In this document: one piece after another, positions 16,356-24,761 of the stretch
Numbering within the stretch: the stretch's first letter is position 1
Layout of the letters: the number at the start of each line of letters is the position of its first letter
DNA from: Niabella sp.
GTDB taxonomy: Bacteria; Bacteroidota; Bacteroidia; Chitinophagales; Chitinophagaceae
Reading direction: 5' to 3'
Length of the DNA stretch: 64,000 bases
Assembly (NCBI RefSeq): GCF_030150205.1
Contig: NZ_JASLGT010000016.1
Span: forward strand, 127,369 to 191,368
Translations under genes and position numbers: made by a program
The notes under the pieces: generated by a model
The model's input: only the letters and a program-made list of their open reading frames with translations
What the model was told of the DNA's origin: nothing
Database searches by the model: none

Positions 16356-18440
16356 ATGAAAAGAATACTGGCTTTTATTACGACGGGTTTATGGTTTGTT
16401 TCGGTTTATGCACAACCGGCCCGGCAGTTTTTTTCAGATGAGCCGTTAATGATCAGCGGCATCTATTATTATCCCGAGCACTGGGATAAAAGCCAATGGG
16501 AACGGGATATCAAAAAGATCGCTGAAATGGGTTATGGGTTTGTGCACCTGGCCGAATTTGCATGGGCCGATTTAGAACCCGAAGAAGGGCAATTTAATTT
16601 TGCATGGCTTGATACGGTGGTCAATCTATGTGAGCAACACCATTTAAAAGTGCTGATGTGCACTCAATCGGCGACCATGCCGGCCTGGATGCGGGATAAA
16701 TATCCCGAAACCTATATGATGTACGGGAATTATATTCGTGGAGAACATGGTACCCGTGGCTTGGGCTCCATTGTCAATCCTAAATACCGGTTCTTTGTAG
16801 AGCGGATGACGGCTCAGATAGCCAAACATTACGGGCAAAACAAAAATATTATCGGCTGGCAGCTGGATAATGAGCCCGATGCAAAAACCGATTATAGCCC
16901 CTCCTCGCAAAACGCTTTCCGGCAATGGCTGAAAAACAAATACAAAAATATAGGCGCGCTGAATGCCGCCTGGGGCAATGCTTTCTGGAGCCAGCGCTTC
17001 AATGATTTTAAACAGGTCCTTATTCCCAATGCTACCCTGGTTAACTGGTGGGGAAACAATCCGCACGCGTTGCTCGATCTGAAAAGATATTCGGCAGACG
17101 CGCAGGCTGCATTTCTCGATTTCCAGTCGGCCATTTTAAGAAAATATATTGCTGCACCGCAATTCATCACTACGAATTATACAGCTGTTTGTACGGGTGC
17201 CGATCCGCGGCTGACCCGGAAAATGGACTTTGCAACCTATACGGCTTACCCGAATGGGGGCGCTAATAACCTGGGACCTTCAGGGTTCCGGTTAGGCGAT
17301 GGCAAAACAGTTCTGTTCGCAGCGGAATATTTTAAATCCGTGGGTGGGTTCACCGGCGTTATGGAAATGCAACCGGGACCAACCAATTGGGCCACCCCGG
17401 CATCATTGCTTTTGCCCGGCGCTGTGCGGATGTGGCTCTACCACAGTTTTGCAGCCGGTGGAAGGATCGCCTGCTCTTACCGCTTCCGGCAGATTTTGTA
17501 TGGGGCCGAACAATACCATGCCGGTGTAATCAAAACAGACGGCGTAACCCCATCGCCGGGTGGTGAAGAATACATACAGTTCAACAATGAAATAAAAGAA
17601 TTGAAGAAATGGTACAAACCCAATCTGCCCCTTCCCGTAAAATTAGCGGCGCGTAAAACCGCTATTGTCTGGAACCTTGAAAATTACTGGACCATCGACC
17701 GCCAGCAGCAAACCGGGCACTGGGATACCTGGAATTACCCGGTAAAGTTCCTCGAAATGGCAAAATCCTTCGGTGCACCGGCGGATGTGGTGGATGAAAA
17801 AACTGATTTATCAAACTACAAAGTGGTGATCATTCCCGCTTACGAAATGGCGGATGCTGCATTGATAAAAAAATGGGAAGATTATGTGGCGCAGGGTGGG
17901 CATTTGATCATTACCTGCCGCACCGCAACAAAAGATCACAACGGGCATTTTTGGGAAGGAGAAACCGCTGCCCCGCTTTCAAACCTGACCGGCACGCGTA
18001 TTACAGCAACCGATATGCTTCCTTCCAATACCAAAGGCGATATTCTTTCCGGCCAGGACCATTACAGCTGGAACTGCTGGGGCGATCTATTGAAGCCCGG
18101 CGATAACGGCACGGTGCTGGCAAGCTACAATGACCAGTTTTATAAAGGCAGTGCAGCAGTTGTAAAAAGGAATATTGGCAGGGGATCGGTAACCTATATC
18201 GGTGTGGTTACCGATGATATGAAATTAGAAAAAGAGATATTGAAAAATAATTACCGGGAAGCGGGCGCCGATGTTGAGGATTATCCGCCCGGTGTGTATG
18301 TTTACTGGCGGGATGGCTTTTATGTTGCAGTAAACTATTCTTCGGATAACTACCCGGTGAAATTGCCCGGCAACGCTGCTATTCTCATTGGGGAACCAAC
18401 ACTAAAGCCCGCAGGCGTATTGGTGTGGAAGGAAGATTAA
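16356..18440 (+). CDS. GH42-family beta-galactosidase
   Basis: The protein has 694 residues with a signal peptide ending near SVYAQ (~residue 21). The GH42 barrel begins with ISGIYYYPEHWDKSQWERD. Acid/base is probably Glu173 in WQLDNEPDAK and the nucleophile Glu337 in VMEMQPGPTNW. The trimerisation (beta-galactosidase A4-like) domain follows from about residue 430, and a C-terminal small domain begins near residue 620. Members release beta-galactose and sometimes alpha-arabinose. It is the last gene of the PUL in this window; no clear terminator follows. A secreted GH42 suits periplasmic trimming of side chains. Confidence 0.92.
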   Translation: MKRILAFITTGLWFVSVYAQPARQFFSDEPLMISGIYYYPEHWDKSQWERDIKKIAEMGYGFVHLAEFAWADLEPEEGQFNFAWLDTVVNLCEQHHLKVLMCTQSATMPAWMRDKYPETYMMYGNYIRGEHGTRGLGSIVNPKYRFFVERMTAQIAKHYGQNKNIIGWQLDNEPDAKTDYSPSSQNAFRQWLKNKYKNIGALNAAWGNAFWSQRFNDFKQVLIPNATLVNWWGNNPHALLDLKRYSADAQAAFLDFQSAILRKYIAAPQFITTNYTAVCTGADPRLTRKMDFATYTAYPNGGANNLGPSGFRLGDGKTVLFAAEYFKSVGGFTGVMEMQPGPTNWATPASLLLPGAVRMWLYHSFAAGGRIACSYRFRQILYGAEQYHAGVIKTDGVTPSPGGEEYIQFNNEIKELKKWYKPNLPLPVKLAARKTAIVWNLENYWTIDRQQQTGHWDTWNYPVKFLEMAKSFGAPADVVDEKTDLSNYKVVIIPAYEMADAALIKKWEDYVAQGGHLIITCRTATKDHNGHFWEGETAAPLSNLTGTRITATDMLPSNTKGDILSGQDHYSWNCWGDLLKPGDNGTVLASYNDQFYKGSAAVVKRNIGRGSVTYIGVVTDDMKLEKEILKNNYREAGADVEDYPPGVYVYWRDGFYVAVNYSSDNYPVKLPGNAAILIGEPTLKPAGVLVWKED

Positions 18441-18975
18441 AAGCCAGTGGCTTGCCGGATATTGTTCGACTATAAGTTGCCCGTACGCATGAGCCAGGTT
18501 TTTCAAAAAGGTTATAACAGGAATGGGGGCTCCAAAAGGGGGAACAGGAAGATGGCCTGATATGTCGTTAGTAATTATTATAAAGGAAGATAATTTCCTA
18601 AAGTTGCTGCTTTTAGTATTAACCAAATTTAATCACAACGAATACGGAGGGGATGATTTATGTCACGCCAAACGAGTATTATACTTCAGTTGCGACTGTC
18701 AAATAATAAATGGGGGGCTTTTTACCCATTGTTGTAAAATGGCCAGGTAGAATGCGGTGAAGTATCAAAAGCTAATGGGGGGTGTGAAAGCTCAAAAGAA
18801 TCAAAAACCGGATAGAATATTAGATTAAAATAAAAGAAAAAACAACTGTCACAACTTCAAGAAGCATCTTCGAAATGTTGATATCTGATCAGTGATCCAC
18901 ATGCTATTAATCCGCTAAGTTTTTTCGGCAAAAGTATATATTCACCCCGATCCATAATAAAGTAACCGGGCAATA
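18441..18975. other. Gene-free stretch after the PUL
   Basis: No coding frame with recognisable protein features, no RNA gene and no strong terminator was found. Short ORFs here have no family signature. The string AAGTTGCCCGTAC (18474-18486) recurs near 41869-41881 and may mark a minor dispersed repeat. Confidence 0.5.
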
Positions 18976-18977
18976 AA

Positions 18978-19007
18978 AAACGGCAATCCTATAAAAAATT
19001 GCCGTTT
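18978..19007 (-). terminator. Rho-independent terminator for tRNA-Met (bidirectional form)
   Basis: AAACGGCAAT pairs with ATTGCCGTTT around a 10-base loop. On the minus strand a T6 run follows the stem. It lies about 40 bp downstream of the tRNA gene. Confidence 0.8.
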
Positions 19008-19045
19008 CATTTTTTGTGAGAGTTTACTATCTACCAAAAAAATTG

Positions 19046-19119
19046 TAGCGGGATCGGGAGTTGAACCCGAGACCTTTGGGTTATGAATCCAACGCTCTAA
19101 CCACCTGAGCTACCCCGCC
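19046..19119 (-). tRNA. trnM: tRNA-Met (CAT), elongator type
   Basis: Read on the minus strand, the 74-base cloverleaf has acceptor GGCGGGG with TCCCGCT, D-arm GCTC-AGGTGGTTA-GAGC, anticodon loop TTCATAA (anticodon CAT) and T-arm TCGGG-TTCAACT-CCCGA. The anticodon stem lacks the three G-C pairs of an initiator, so an elongator tRNA is likely; a tRNA-Ile2 with modified C34 cannot be excluded. CCA is not encoded. Confidence 0.95.
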
Positions 19120-19231
19120 ATTCTGTAAACAAAGTGATTGGTATTGAATCACCAATTTATTTACCGGGCCGCAAAAATAGTCATTCTTTCCGTAATTTGG
19201 AAATCAATTTCCGGATTTTCTGAAAAATGTT

Positions 19232-19561
19232 TTAGCCGGCCGCATCCATAATATCTTCCATATAAACGGCGCTATGACTTTCATCATACACACATTTCCC
19301 GTTTTTGATCAGTAAAACCTGCGGCGATTCATGCCGGATCCCGTAACGTTCGGCAATGGCATTGGAAATAGGGCGGTAGGCAATAAGATCCAGGTAGTAA
19401 AAATCAACCGCCTCCGGAAGACTTCCTTTATTCAGCCGGCTTTTTATAACGCTGCTGATAGAGCAGCGGGTGCTATGTTTAAATATCAGCTGGGGCCGGC
19501 TTGCTGATGCCCGGTCGATCTCCTCCAGCTGTGCTTCATTTTCCAGGGGAATCCAGTTCAT
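19232..19561 (-). CDS. ytxJ: Bacillithiol-system redox protein YtxJ
   Basis: The protein has 109 residues with a thioredoxin-like fold. The motif FKHSTRCSISS carries a single active-site Cys33, and the end of the fold has ESPQVLLIKNGKCVYDESHS with the cis-Pro of thioredoxin relatives. YtxJ-family proteins are monothiol bacilliredoxins thought to remove bacillithiol from protein thiols. The gene ends 15 bp after yebC on the same strand, so both are probably on one transcript. The bacillithiol synthesis gene bshC is 23 kb away in this window, which supports a working bacillithiol system. Confidence 0.88.
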   Translation of the reverse strand: MNWIPLENEAQLEEIDRASASRPQLIFKHSTRCSISSVIKSRLNKGSLPEAVDFYYLDLIAYRPISNAIAERYGIRHESPQVLLIKNGKCVYDESHSAVYMEDIMDAAG

Positions 19562-19576
19562 CTCGTTTTGTTCAGA

Positions 19577-20299
19577 CTATTGCATATTGTGAAAAACCTT
19601 CTGTACATCATCATCCTGCTCCAGGCGCTCGATCAGTTTACTCACTTCTTCGGCCTGCTCATCCGTTACCGGAACGGTAGTACCGGGGATCCATTCTACC
19701 TCTGCGCTGATGGGCGTGATATTTCGTTCTTCCAGGGCCTTTTGCATATTGCCGAAATCAGTAAATCCAACCCGTACTACCAATACCTCTTTACCATTTT
19801 CGTCGGTGCTTTCACCCAGCTCCTCTAAACCGGCATCGATCAGCTCCAGCTCCAGGTCTTCAGCATTTAATCCTTCAGGATTCAATTTAAATACCCCCAT
19901 TTTGGTAAACTGGAAGGCCACGCTGCCGCTGTTACCCAGGGTGCCGCCGCCTTTATTAAAATGCGATTTTACGTTGGCTACCGTGCGTACATGGTTATCC
20001 GTTGCCGTTTCCACCAGGATGGCCACCCCATGTGGTCCGTATCCTTCATAAAGAATCTCATCATAATTCTCCATTTCCTTGCCCTGCGCCCGCTTAATGG
20101 CTGCTTCCACGCGATCCTTGGGCATGTTTACACTTTTGGCGTTCTGCATACAACGGCGCAGGGCCGCGTTGGTGGCGGGATCGGGTCCACCGGCCTTCAC
20201 AGCAATGGCGATTTCTTTACCGATACGCGTAAATTGTTTTGCCATACGGTCGTAGCGGGCAAACATGCTGGCTTTTCGAACTTCAAATATCCTTCCCAT
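19577..20299 (-). CDS. yebC: YebC/TACO1-family regulator of translation or transcription
   Basis: The protein has 240 residues, the normal length. It starts MGRIFEVRKASMFARYDRM, the Bacteroidota version of the YebC N-terminus, followed by AVKAGGPDPATNAALRRCMQ and NMPKDRVEAAIKRAQG. The acidic C-terminal domain ends in LEQDDDVQKVFHNM. YebC proteins were described as DNA-binding regulators and more recently as factors that relieve ribosome stalling, for example at proline stretches. The start is clear because the conserved block begins at residue 1. Confidence 0.94.
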   Translation of the reverse strand: MGRIFEVRKASMFARYDRMAKQFTRIGKEIAIAVKAGGPDPATNAALRRCMQNAKSVNMPKDRVEAAIKRAQGKEMENYDEILYEGYGPHGVAILVETATDNHVRTVANVKSHFNKGGGTLGNSGSVAFQFTKMGVFKLNPEGLNAEDLELELIDAGLEELGESTDENGKEVLVVRVGFTDFGNMQKALEERNITPISAEVEWIPGTTVPVTDEQAEEVSKLIERLEQDDDVQKVFHNMQ

Positions 20300-20333
20300 A
20301 TAAATATCTTTCTACTTACTGTTAATAAGGGTG

Positions 20334-20341
20334 CAAATTTA
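20334..20341 (-). promoter_or_regulatory. Putative -7 box of the yebC-ytxJ promoter
   Basis: The minus strand reads TAAATTTG, matching the Bacteroidota -7 consensus TANNTTTG, 35 bp upstream of the yebC ATG. No convincing -33 TTTG partner is seen. Confidence 0.5.
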
Positions 20342-20360
20342 TGGCTTCTTTGACGAAGTA

Positions 20361-20393
20361 TAAAAAAACAGCCTGTATTTAAAGACAGGCTGT
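20361..20393 (-). terminator. Rho-independent terminator after the APC permease
   Basis: ACAGCCTGT pairs with ACAGGCTGT around an 8-base loop, and on the minus strand the stem is followed by TTTTTTTAT. It lies about 30 bp after the permease stop codon. Confidence 0.9.
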
Positions 20394-20420
20394 GCTAAAT
20401 TTTTTATGATTGTTCAGTGA

Positions 20421-22103
20421 TTAGTTTTCGGCTGCAGGTGCTGTTTTTGCCGAGCGGTTGGCCAGGAAAAGGATCAGGTGCAGCACCGCAAAACCAACAG
20501 AAAAATAAAATAAGCCCGTGTCCGGAACATTGGTGGTGTAATGATGTGCACAGGCCACGATCGCCAGGATCACCGCCATCACAAGCCCCGTGTTGGAAAC
20601 GGTCCGGTAACTTTTGCTGTCATGTTTGCCTTTATTCAGAATACTATGTTTGAGTCCGAAAAACAGGTATACATCCATACCAATCAGCATCCATACAATC
20701 AAACGGATCCAGGTATCGAATGGAAGGAATGCCATCATACCGAAGCAAACAATAACGCCCAAGATGGGAACCAGGGGAACCATCGGTGTTTTAAATGCCC
20801 TGGGAGCGTCGGGATTCGACTTCCGGAGAATGATCACGCCGATACAAACCAGGATGAAGGCAAACAGGGTACCGATGCTGGTCATTTCGCCCACAACCCT
20901 TCCTGGAACAAAGGCTGCAAACAAGCTTACAAATAGCATAAAGAACAAATTGGAACGGGCTGGCGTACGGTACTTGGAGTGTACCACCGAAAAGAATTTA
21001 GGCAGCAAGCCGTCGCTGCTCATGGAATAGAATACACGGCTTTGGCCAAGCAGCATCACCAGAATCACCGACGCATATCCCAGCAGGATGGCAATGATAA
21101 TGGTATTGTTCAGCCAGGGATAGGCGGGTTGAATTTTACCGCTGGCATCCGCAACACCCATATGATCAATGGCCGTAGCTACCGGAGCGAGGTGATCACT
21201 GGAAGATCCCTGTCCGAATTCGGTATAATGCGCCACACCAACCATCACATAGGCAAAGATGATATACAACACCGTACAGATCAGCAAAGAACCCATGATG
21301 CCGATGGGCATGGCCTTTTTTGGGTTTTTTGTTTCCTGGGCGGCAGTGGAAACCGCATCGAAACCGATATAGGCAAAAAAGACGACTGCGGCAGCACGGA
21401 TGATACCAGACCAGCCAAACTTTCCAAACTCACCCTGGTTTTCCGGGATCAGGGGTTGCAGGTTTTCAGGACGCACATATTTAAAGCCTACAAAAATAAA
21501 AGTGAGCACGATGGCCACTTTTAATACTACAATAATCGTATTTACCAACGCAGATTCGCTGGTTCCTTTAATTAATACCAGCGACATCAGTACCACTATA
21601 AATACAGCCGGAAGGTTCATAAAGCCATGTGTTCCGTCTGCGGCGGTATCAAAAGGGGTCATCATTAAATGCTGCGGGAGCGAAACCCCGAAGGTGGCAA
21701 ACAATTTAGAAAGGTAACCGGACCAGCTGGAGGCAACGGTGGCCGCACCGACGGCGTATTCCAATACCAGGTCCCAGCCGATGATCCAGGCAATAAATTC
21801 ACCCATGGTCGCATAACTATAGGTATAGGCACTACCGGCAACAGGGATCATTGAAGCAAATTCCGCATAGCACAGCCCTGCAAAGGCACAGCCCAGCGCA
21901 GCAACTATAAAGGAGATCATAATGGCGGGGCCGGCATAGTTAGCCGCGGCCATCCCGGTAATGGAAAACAGCCCGGCTCCGATAATGGCACCAATCCCCA
22001 AAGCCACCAGTGACCATGAGGTGAGTGTTTTTTTCAGCCCTTTTTCAGACTCCTCGGCTTCAGCTAGTAAGGTATGCAATGGTTTTTTTACAAATAATCC
22101 CAT
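20421..22103 (-). CDS. APC-superfamily amino-acid permease (cationic amino-acid transporter type)
   Basis: The protein has 560 residues and about 12-14 membrane segments. The first is VALGIGAIIGAGLFSITGMAA, with the APC signature GIGAIIGAGLF; later landmarks are YAEFASMIPVAGSAYTYSY and VFFAYIGFDAVSTAAQETKNP. It is an inner-membrane importer of amino acids of the YfnA/CAT type. The specific amino acid cannot be told from sequence. It is divergent from the glutamate/dicarboxylate symporter, with 175 bp between the starts. Confidence 0.92.
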   Translation of the reverse strand: MGLFVKKPLHTLLAEAEESEKGLKKTLTSWSLVALGIGAIIGAGLFSITGMAAANYAGPAIMISFIVAALGCAFAGLCYAEFASMIPVAGSAYTYSYATMGEFIAWIIGWDLVLEYAVGAATVASSWSGYLSKLFATFGVSLPQHLMMTPFDTAADGTHGFMNLPAVFIVVLMSLVLIKGTSESALVNTIIVVLKVAIVLTFIFVGFKYVRPENLQPLIPENQGEFGKFGWSGIIRAAAVVFFAYIGFDAVSTAAQETKNPKKAMPIGIMGSLLICTVLYIIFAYVMVGVAHYTEFGQGSSSDHLAPVATAIDHMGVADASGKIQPAYPWLNNTIIIAILLGYASVILVMLLGQSRVFYSMSSDGLLPKFFSVVHSKYRTPARSNLFFMLFVSLFAAFVPGRVVGEMTSIGTLFAFILVCIGVIILRKSNPDAPRAFKTPMVPLVPILGVIVCFGMMAFLPFDTWIRLIVWMLIGMDVYLFFGLKHSILNKGKHDSKSYRTVSNTGLVMAVILAIVACAHHYTTNVPDTGLFYFSVGFAVLHLILFLANRSAKTAPAAEN

Positions 22104-22252
22104 AAGGCGAAATCTTTAATGAGTAGTTTATTTTTTTAACAAAATATAATATACTAATGAAAAGTAAGCAATAATACGTTTCCCGGAGATAACTTATTCT
22201 ATTTTTTTAAAAAATTATTAAAAAGGGAACTGCCTTTTTCAGGCTAAACCTT

Positions 22253-22260
22253 TAGTTTTG
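22253..22260 (+). promoter_or_regulatory. -7 box of the symporter promoter
   Basis: TAGTTTTG matches TANNTTTG, 18 bp before the ATG at 22279. It overlaps the alternative TTG start at 22258, which argues that translation begins at 22279. Confidence 0.6.
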
Positions 22261-22278
22261 GCAAATAACTACTCGACT

Positions 22279-23751
22279 ATGAACAAAAGAAAAGCCGGGT
22301 TTCTTTCTATTATACTTTTTACAATTGCTGCTGCTTTTCACCTCATACATGAAGAATGGACCCCGATGCCGGGCGCGTTGCTTTTTGGCCTGCGGTGGAT
22401 CGTGATCGGTAGCCTGATCCTTTTCGCCGGGTATAAACGGTCGCTCACTACCTGGATCTTTGTGGCCATGGCCATCGGGATCGAGATCGGGGTCGATTTT
22501 CCGGCGTTCTCGCAGAACCTTAAATTTCTAAGCACCATCTTCCTGCGGCTGATCAAAACCATTGTGGCGCCCTTATTATTCTCTACGCTGGTGGTGGGTA
22601 TTGCCAGTCACAGTAATCTCAAACAGGTAGGACGGATGGGGTGGAAGTCTATACTTTATTTTGAGATAGTAACCACTTTCGCCTTGATAATAGGGTTGGT
22701 GTTTATAAATATTACCCAGGCAGGAAGCGGTATTAAAGTACCCGAGGCCCTGTTGAAAGACCTTCCCCGTTCCCAGGAAAAAGTGTTGCAGCAAAAAGTG
22801 ATCACCATTATGGATAGCGCCGGGGTACCGGTGCCGCCGCATTTGATTGATAAACTGCCCGATCCTTCTGAGAAAACATGGCAAGATCATATCGTCGATA
22901 TCTTCCCGGAAAATATTGTAAAATCAATATATGAGGGAAATGTGCTGCCCATCGTGGTATTCAGCCTCATTTTTGGGATCTCGCTGGCCATGCTTTCCGA
23001 ACAACGGAAAAAGCCGCTGATCGATTTTACGGAAAGCCTTTCCGAAACCATGTTCAAATTTACCAACCTGATCATGCACTTTGCGCCCTTCGGCGTGGGT
23101 GCTGCTATCTCCGTTACGGTGGGGCACCTGGGTATTGATATTTTAAAGAACCTGGGGATGCTGTTGATAACCCTGTATCTGGCACTATTTGCATTTATAT
23201 TGGTAATATTGGTACCCATTGCCCTGTTTGTGGCGCGCATTCCCCTGCGGCGATTTATACAGGCCATTAAAGAACCGGTTTCCATTGCTTTTGCCACTAC
23301 CAGTTCAGATTCTGCTTTACCTAAAGCGTTGGCTAACATGGAGAAGTTTGGCGTACCTCGAAAAATAGTTTCGTTCGTGATCCCGACAGGATATACCTTT
23401 AACCTGGATGGTACCACCCTTTATTTATCATTGGCGTCGGTATTTGTGGCCCAGGCTGCAGGGATCCATTTGTCCTTTGGGGAGCAGCTGATGATTGGCC
23501 TGTCGCTGATGCTGAGCAGCAAAGGTGTGGCTGCGGTACCGCGGGCTTCACTGGTGATCCTGATCGCTACGGCGCATACCTTTAATTTACCCTTATGGCC
23601 CATCATGGCTATTTATGGAATTGATGAGCTGATGGATATGGCCCGCACTTCTGTTAATGTTATCGGAAATACCCTGGCAAGTTGTGTAATTGCCCGTTGG
23701 GAAGGAGAATTTGATGAACAAAAAGCCTTGAATTTTGTAGAGGATAATTAA
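22279..23751 (+). CDS. Dicarboxylate/amino acid:cation symporter (DAACS, GltP/DctA-like)
   Basis: The protein has 490 residues from the ATG at 22279; a TTG at 22258 would add seven but overlaps the likely promoter. The family is shown by the re-entrant loop with the serine-rich motif FATTSSDSALPKALANMEKF and by PTGYTFNLDGTTLYLSLAS, the substrate- and cation-binding NxDGT region. About eight membrane helices with two hairpins are expected. It imports glutamate, aspartate or C4-dicarboxylates with Na+ or H+. The dedA-like gene follows after 9 bp and is probably co-transcribed. Confidence 0.92.
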   Translation: MNKRKAGFLSIILFTIAAAFHLIHEEWTPMPGALLFGLRWIVIGSLILFAGYKRSLTTWIFVAMAIGIEIGVDFPAFSQNLKFLSTIFLRLIKTIVAPLLFSTLVVGIASHSNLKQVGRMGWKSILYFEIVTTFALIIGLVFINITQAGSGIKVPEALLKDLPRSQEKVLQQKVITIMDSAGVPVPPHLIDKLPDPSEKTWQDHIVDIFPENIVKSIYEGNVLPIVVFSLIFGISLAMLSEQRKKPLIDFTESLSETMFKFTNLIMHFAPFGVGAAISVTVGHLGIDILKNLGMLLITLYLALFAFILVILVPIALFVARIPLRRFIQAIKEPVSIAFATTSSDSALPKALANMEKFGVPRKIVSFVIPTGYTFNLDGTTLYLSLASVFVAQAAGIHLSFGEQLMIGLSLMLSSKGVAAVPRASLVILIATAHTFNLPLWPIMAIYGIDELMDMARTSVNVIGNTLASCVIARWEGEFDEQKALNFVEDN

Positions 23752-23760
23752 AACCAAATA

Positions 23761-24552
23761 ATGATTGAACTTTTAAGCAGTTTTAGCTGGACGGATTTGT
23801 TGCAACCGCAATGGTATATTGAGAATGGCGGCTTATGGCTTTTACTTTTTGTGGTGTTTGCAGAAACCGGTCTGTTTGCCGGGTTCTTTCTTCCGGGCGA
23901 CACCCTTTTATTTATTGCGGGGATCTATGCCCATAAAATTGGAGAGGGCGCCACTGCGGAACCCGGACTAACGCACCAGTTTTTAAAACTCTTTAATTTA
24001 GGACATATTCAGAATGAATGGGTAGACCTGGTGGTATTGTGGGCGTTGATCTCTTTTTGTGGGATCATGGGGAATATGCTGGGATATTGGACCGGTCGCA
24101 AAGTAGGACCAGCCATGTATCACTGGCGCGAAAATTTCTTCTTCAAACGCCGGTACCTGGAGCAGGCACATGAGTTTTATGAAAAACATGGAGGCGGTGC
24201 CATTATTGTTGCACGTTTTCTGCCCTTTATCCGCACATTTGCACCCATCATTGCCGGCATCGTGGGAATGAACCGGGCCAAATTTACCTTTTATAATGTG
24301 GTGGGCTGTATTGCCTGGGTGTTCTCCATGTTATTTGCCGGACATTTTCTGCAGAAATGGCTGATGAGTGCCTTCCAGTTCGACCTGAAACAGCATTTGG
24401 AATATATTGTACTGGGCATTGTAGTGGTAACCACGGCCCCCGTGATCCTTAAGCTGATGAGTGGCAAGAAAAAAGCCAAAGAAAAAGAAGCTGCTGCAGC
24501 CGCGGCAGCCGCAAAAAAGGCGCTGGATGCTGCCGCCGAAAATGTCGAATAA
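23761..24552 (+). CDS. DedA-family membrane protein (VTT domain)
   Basis: The protein has 263 residues. The DedA/VTT signature is clear: FAETGLFAGFFLPGDTLLF near residues 38-57, then GNMLGYWTGRKVGP, and the basic-acidic motif FLPFIRTFAPIIAGI at ~residue 155. DedA proteins are inner-membrane lipid transporters or scramblases that affect membrane homeostasis. The last ~30 residues are a Lys/Ala/Glu-rich tail with a run of eight alanines, unusual for the family and likely a cytoplasmic helix. Confidence 0.92.
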   Translation: MIELLSSFSWTDLLQPQWYIENGGLWLLLFVVFAETGLFAGFFLPGDTLLFIAGIYAHKIGEGATAEPGLTHQFLKLFNLGHIQNEWVDLVVLWALISFCGIMGNMLGYWTGRKVGPAMYHWRENFFFKRRYLEQAHEFYEKHGGGAIIVARFLPFIRTFAPIIAGIVGMNRAKFTFYNVVGCIAWVFSMLFAGHFLQKWLMSAFQFDLKQHLEYIVLGIVVVTTAPVILKLMSGKKKAKEKEAAAAAAAAKKALDAAAENVE

Positions 24553-24580
24553 TTGAATCTTATAGTATATTAGATAAAGA

Positions 24581-24604
24581 TACAGCCTGCGTCAGCGGGC
24601 TGTA
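24581..24604 (+). terminator. Probable terminator after the dedA-like gene
   Basis: TACAGCC pairs with GGCTGTA around a ten-base loop, followed by TTCTTT. The T-tract is short but the position, 28 bp after the stop codon, is right. Confidence 0.6.
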
Positions 24605-24761
24605 TTCTTTGGTACAATCTTGTTCCCATCTGTCTGAGTTAATAACGCTCCATAGAGTCCCCCGGTCTCCTGCCCTGATTCGTGTCCTCACGAATCAGAA
24701 AGAGAATGGATTTTGTTGCTTACCTGAATTATTTATCTTGCACTACCGCAAATTTGATTGA

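Noticed and set aside
20979..21524. 181-codon ORF antisense to the APC permease
   Set aside because: It is His/Gln/Asp-rich, as expected from the reverse of membrane-helix codons; the permease frame has clear family motifs.
22258..22278. TTG start for the dicarboxylate symporter
   Set aside because: It overlaps a good -7 promoter box; the ATG at 22279 is the better start.
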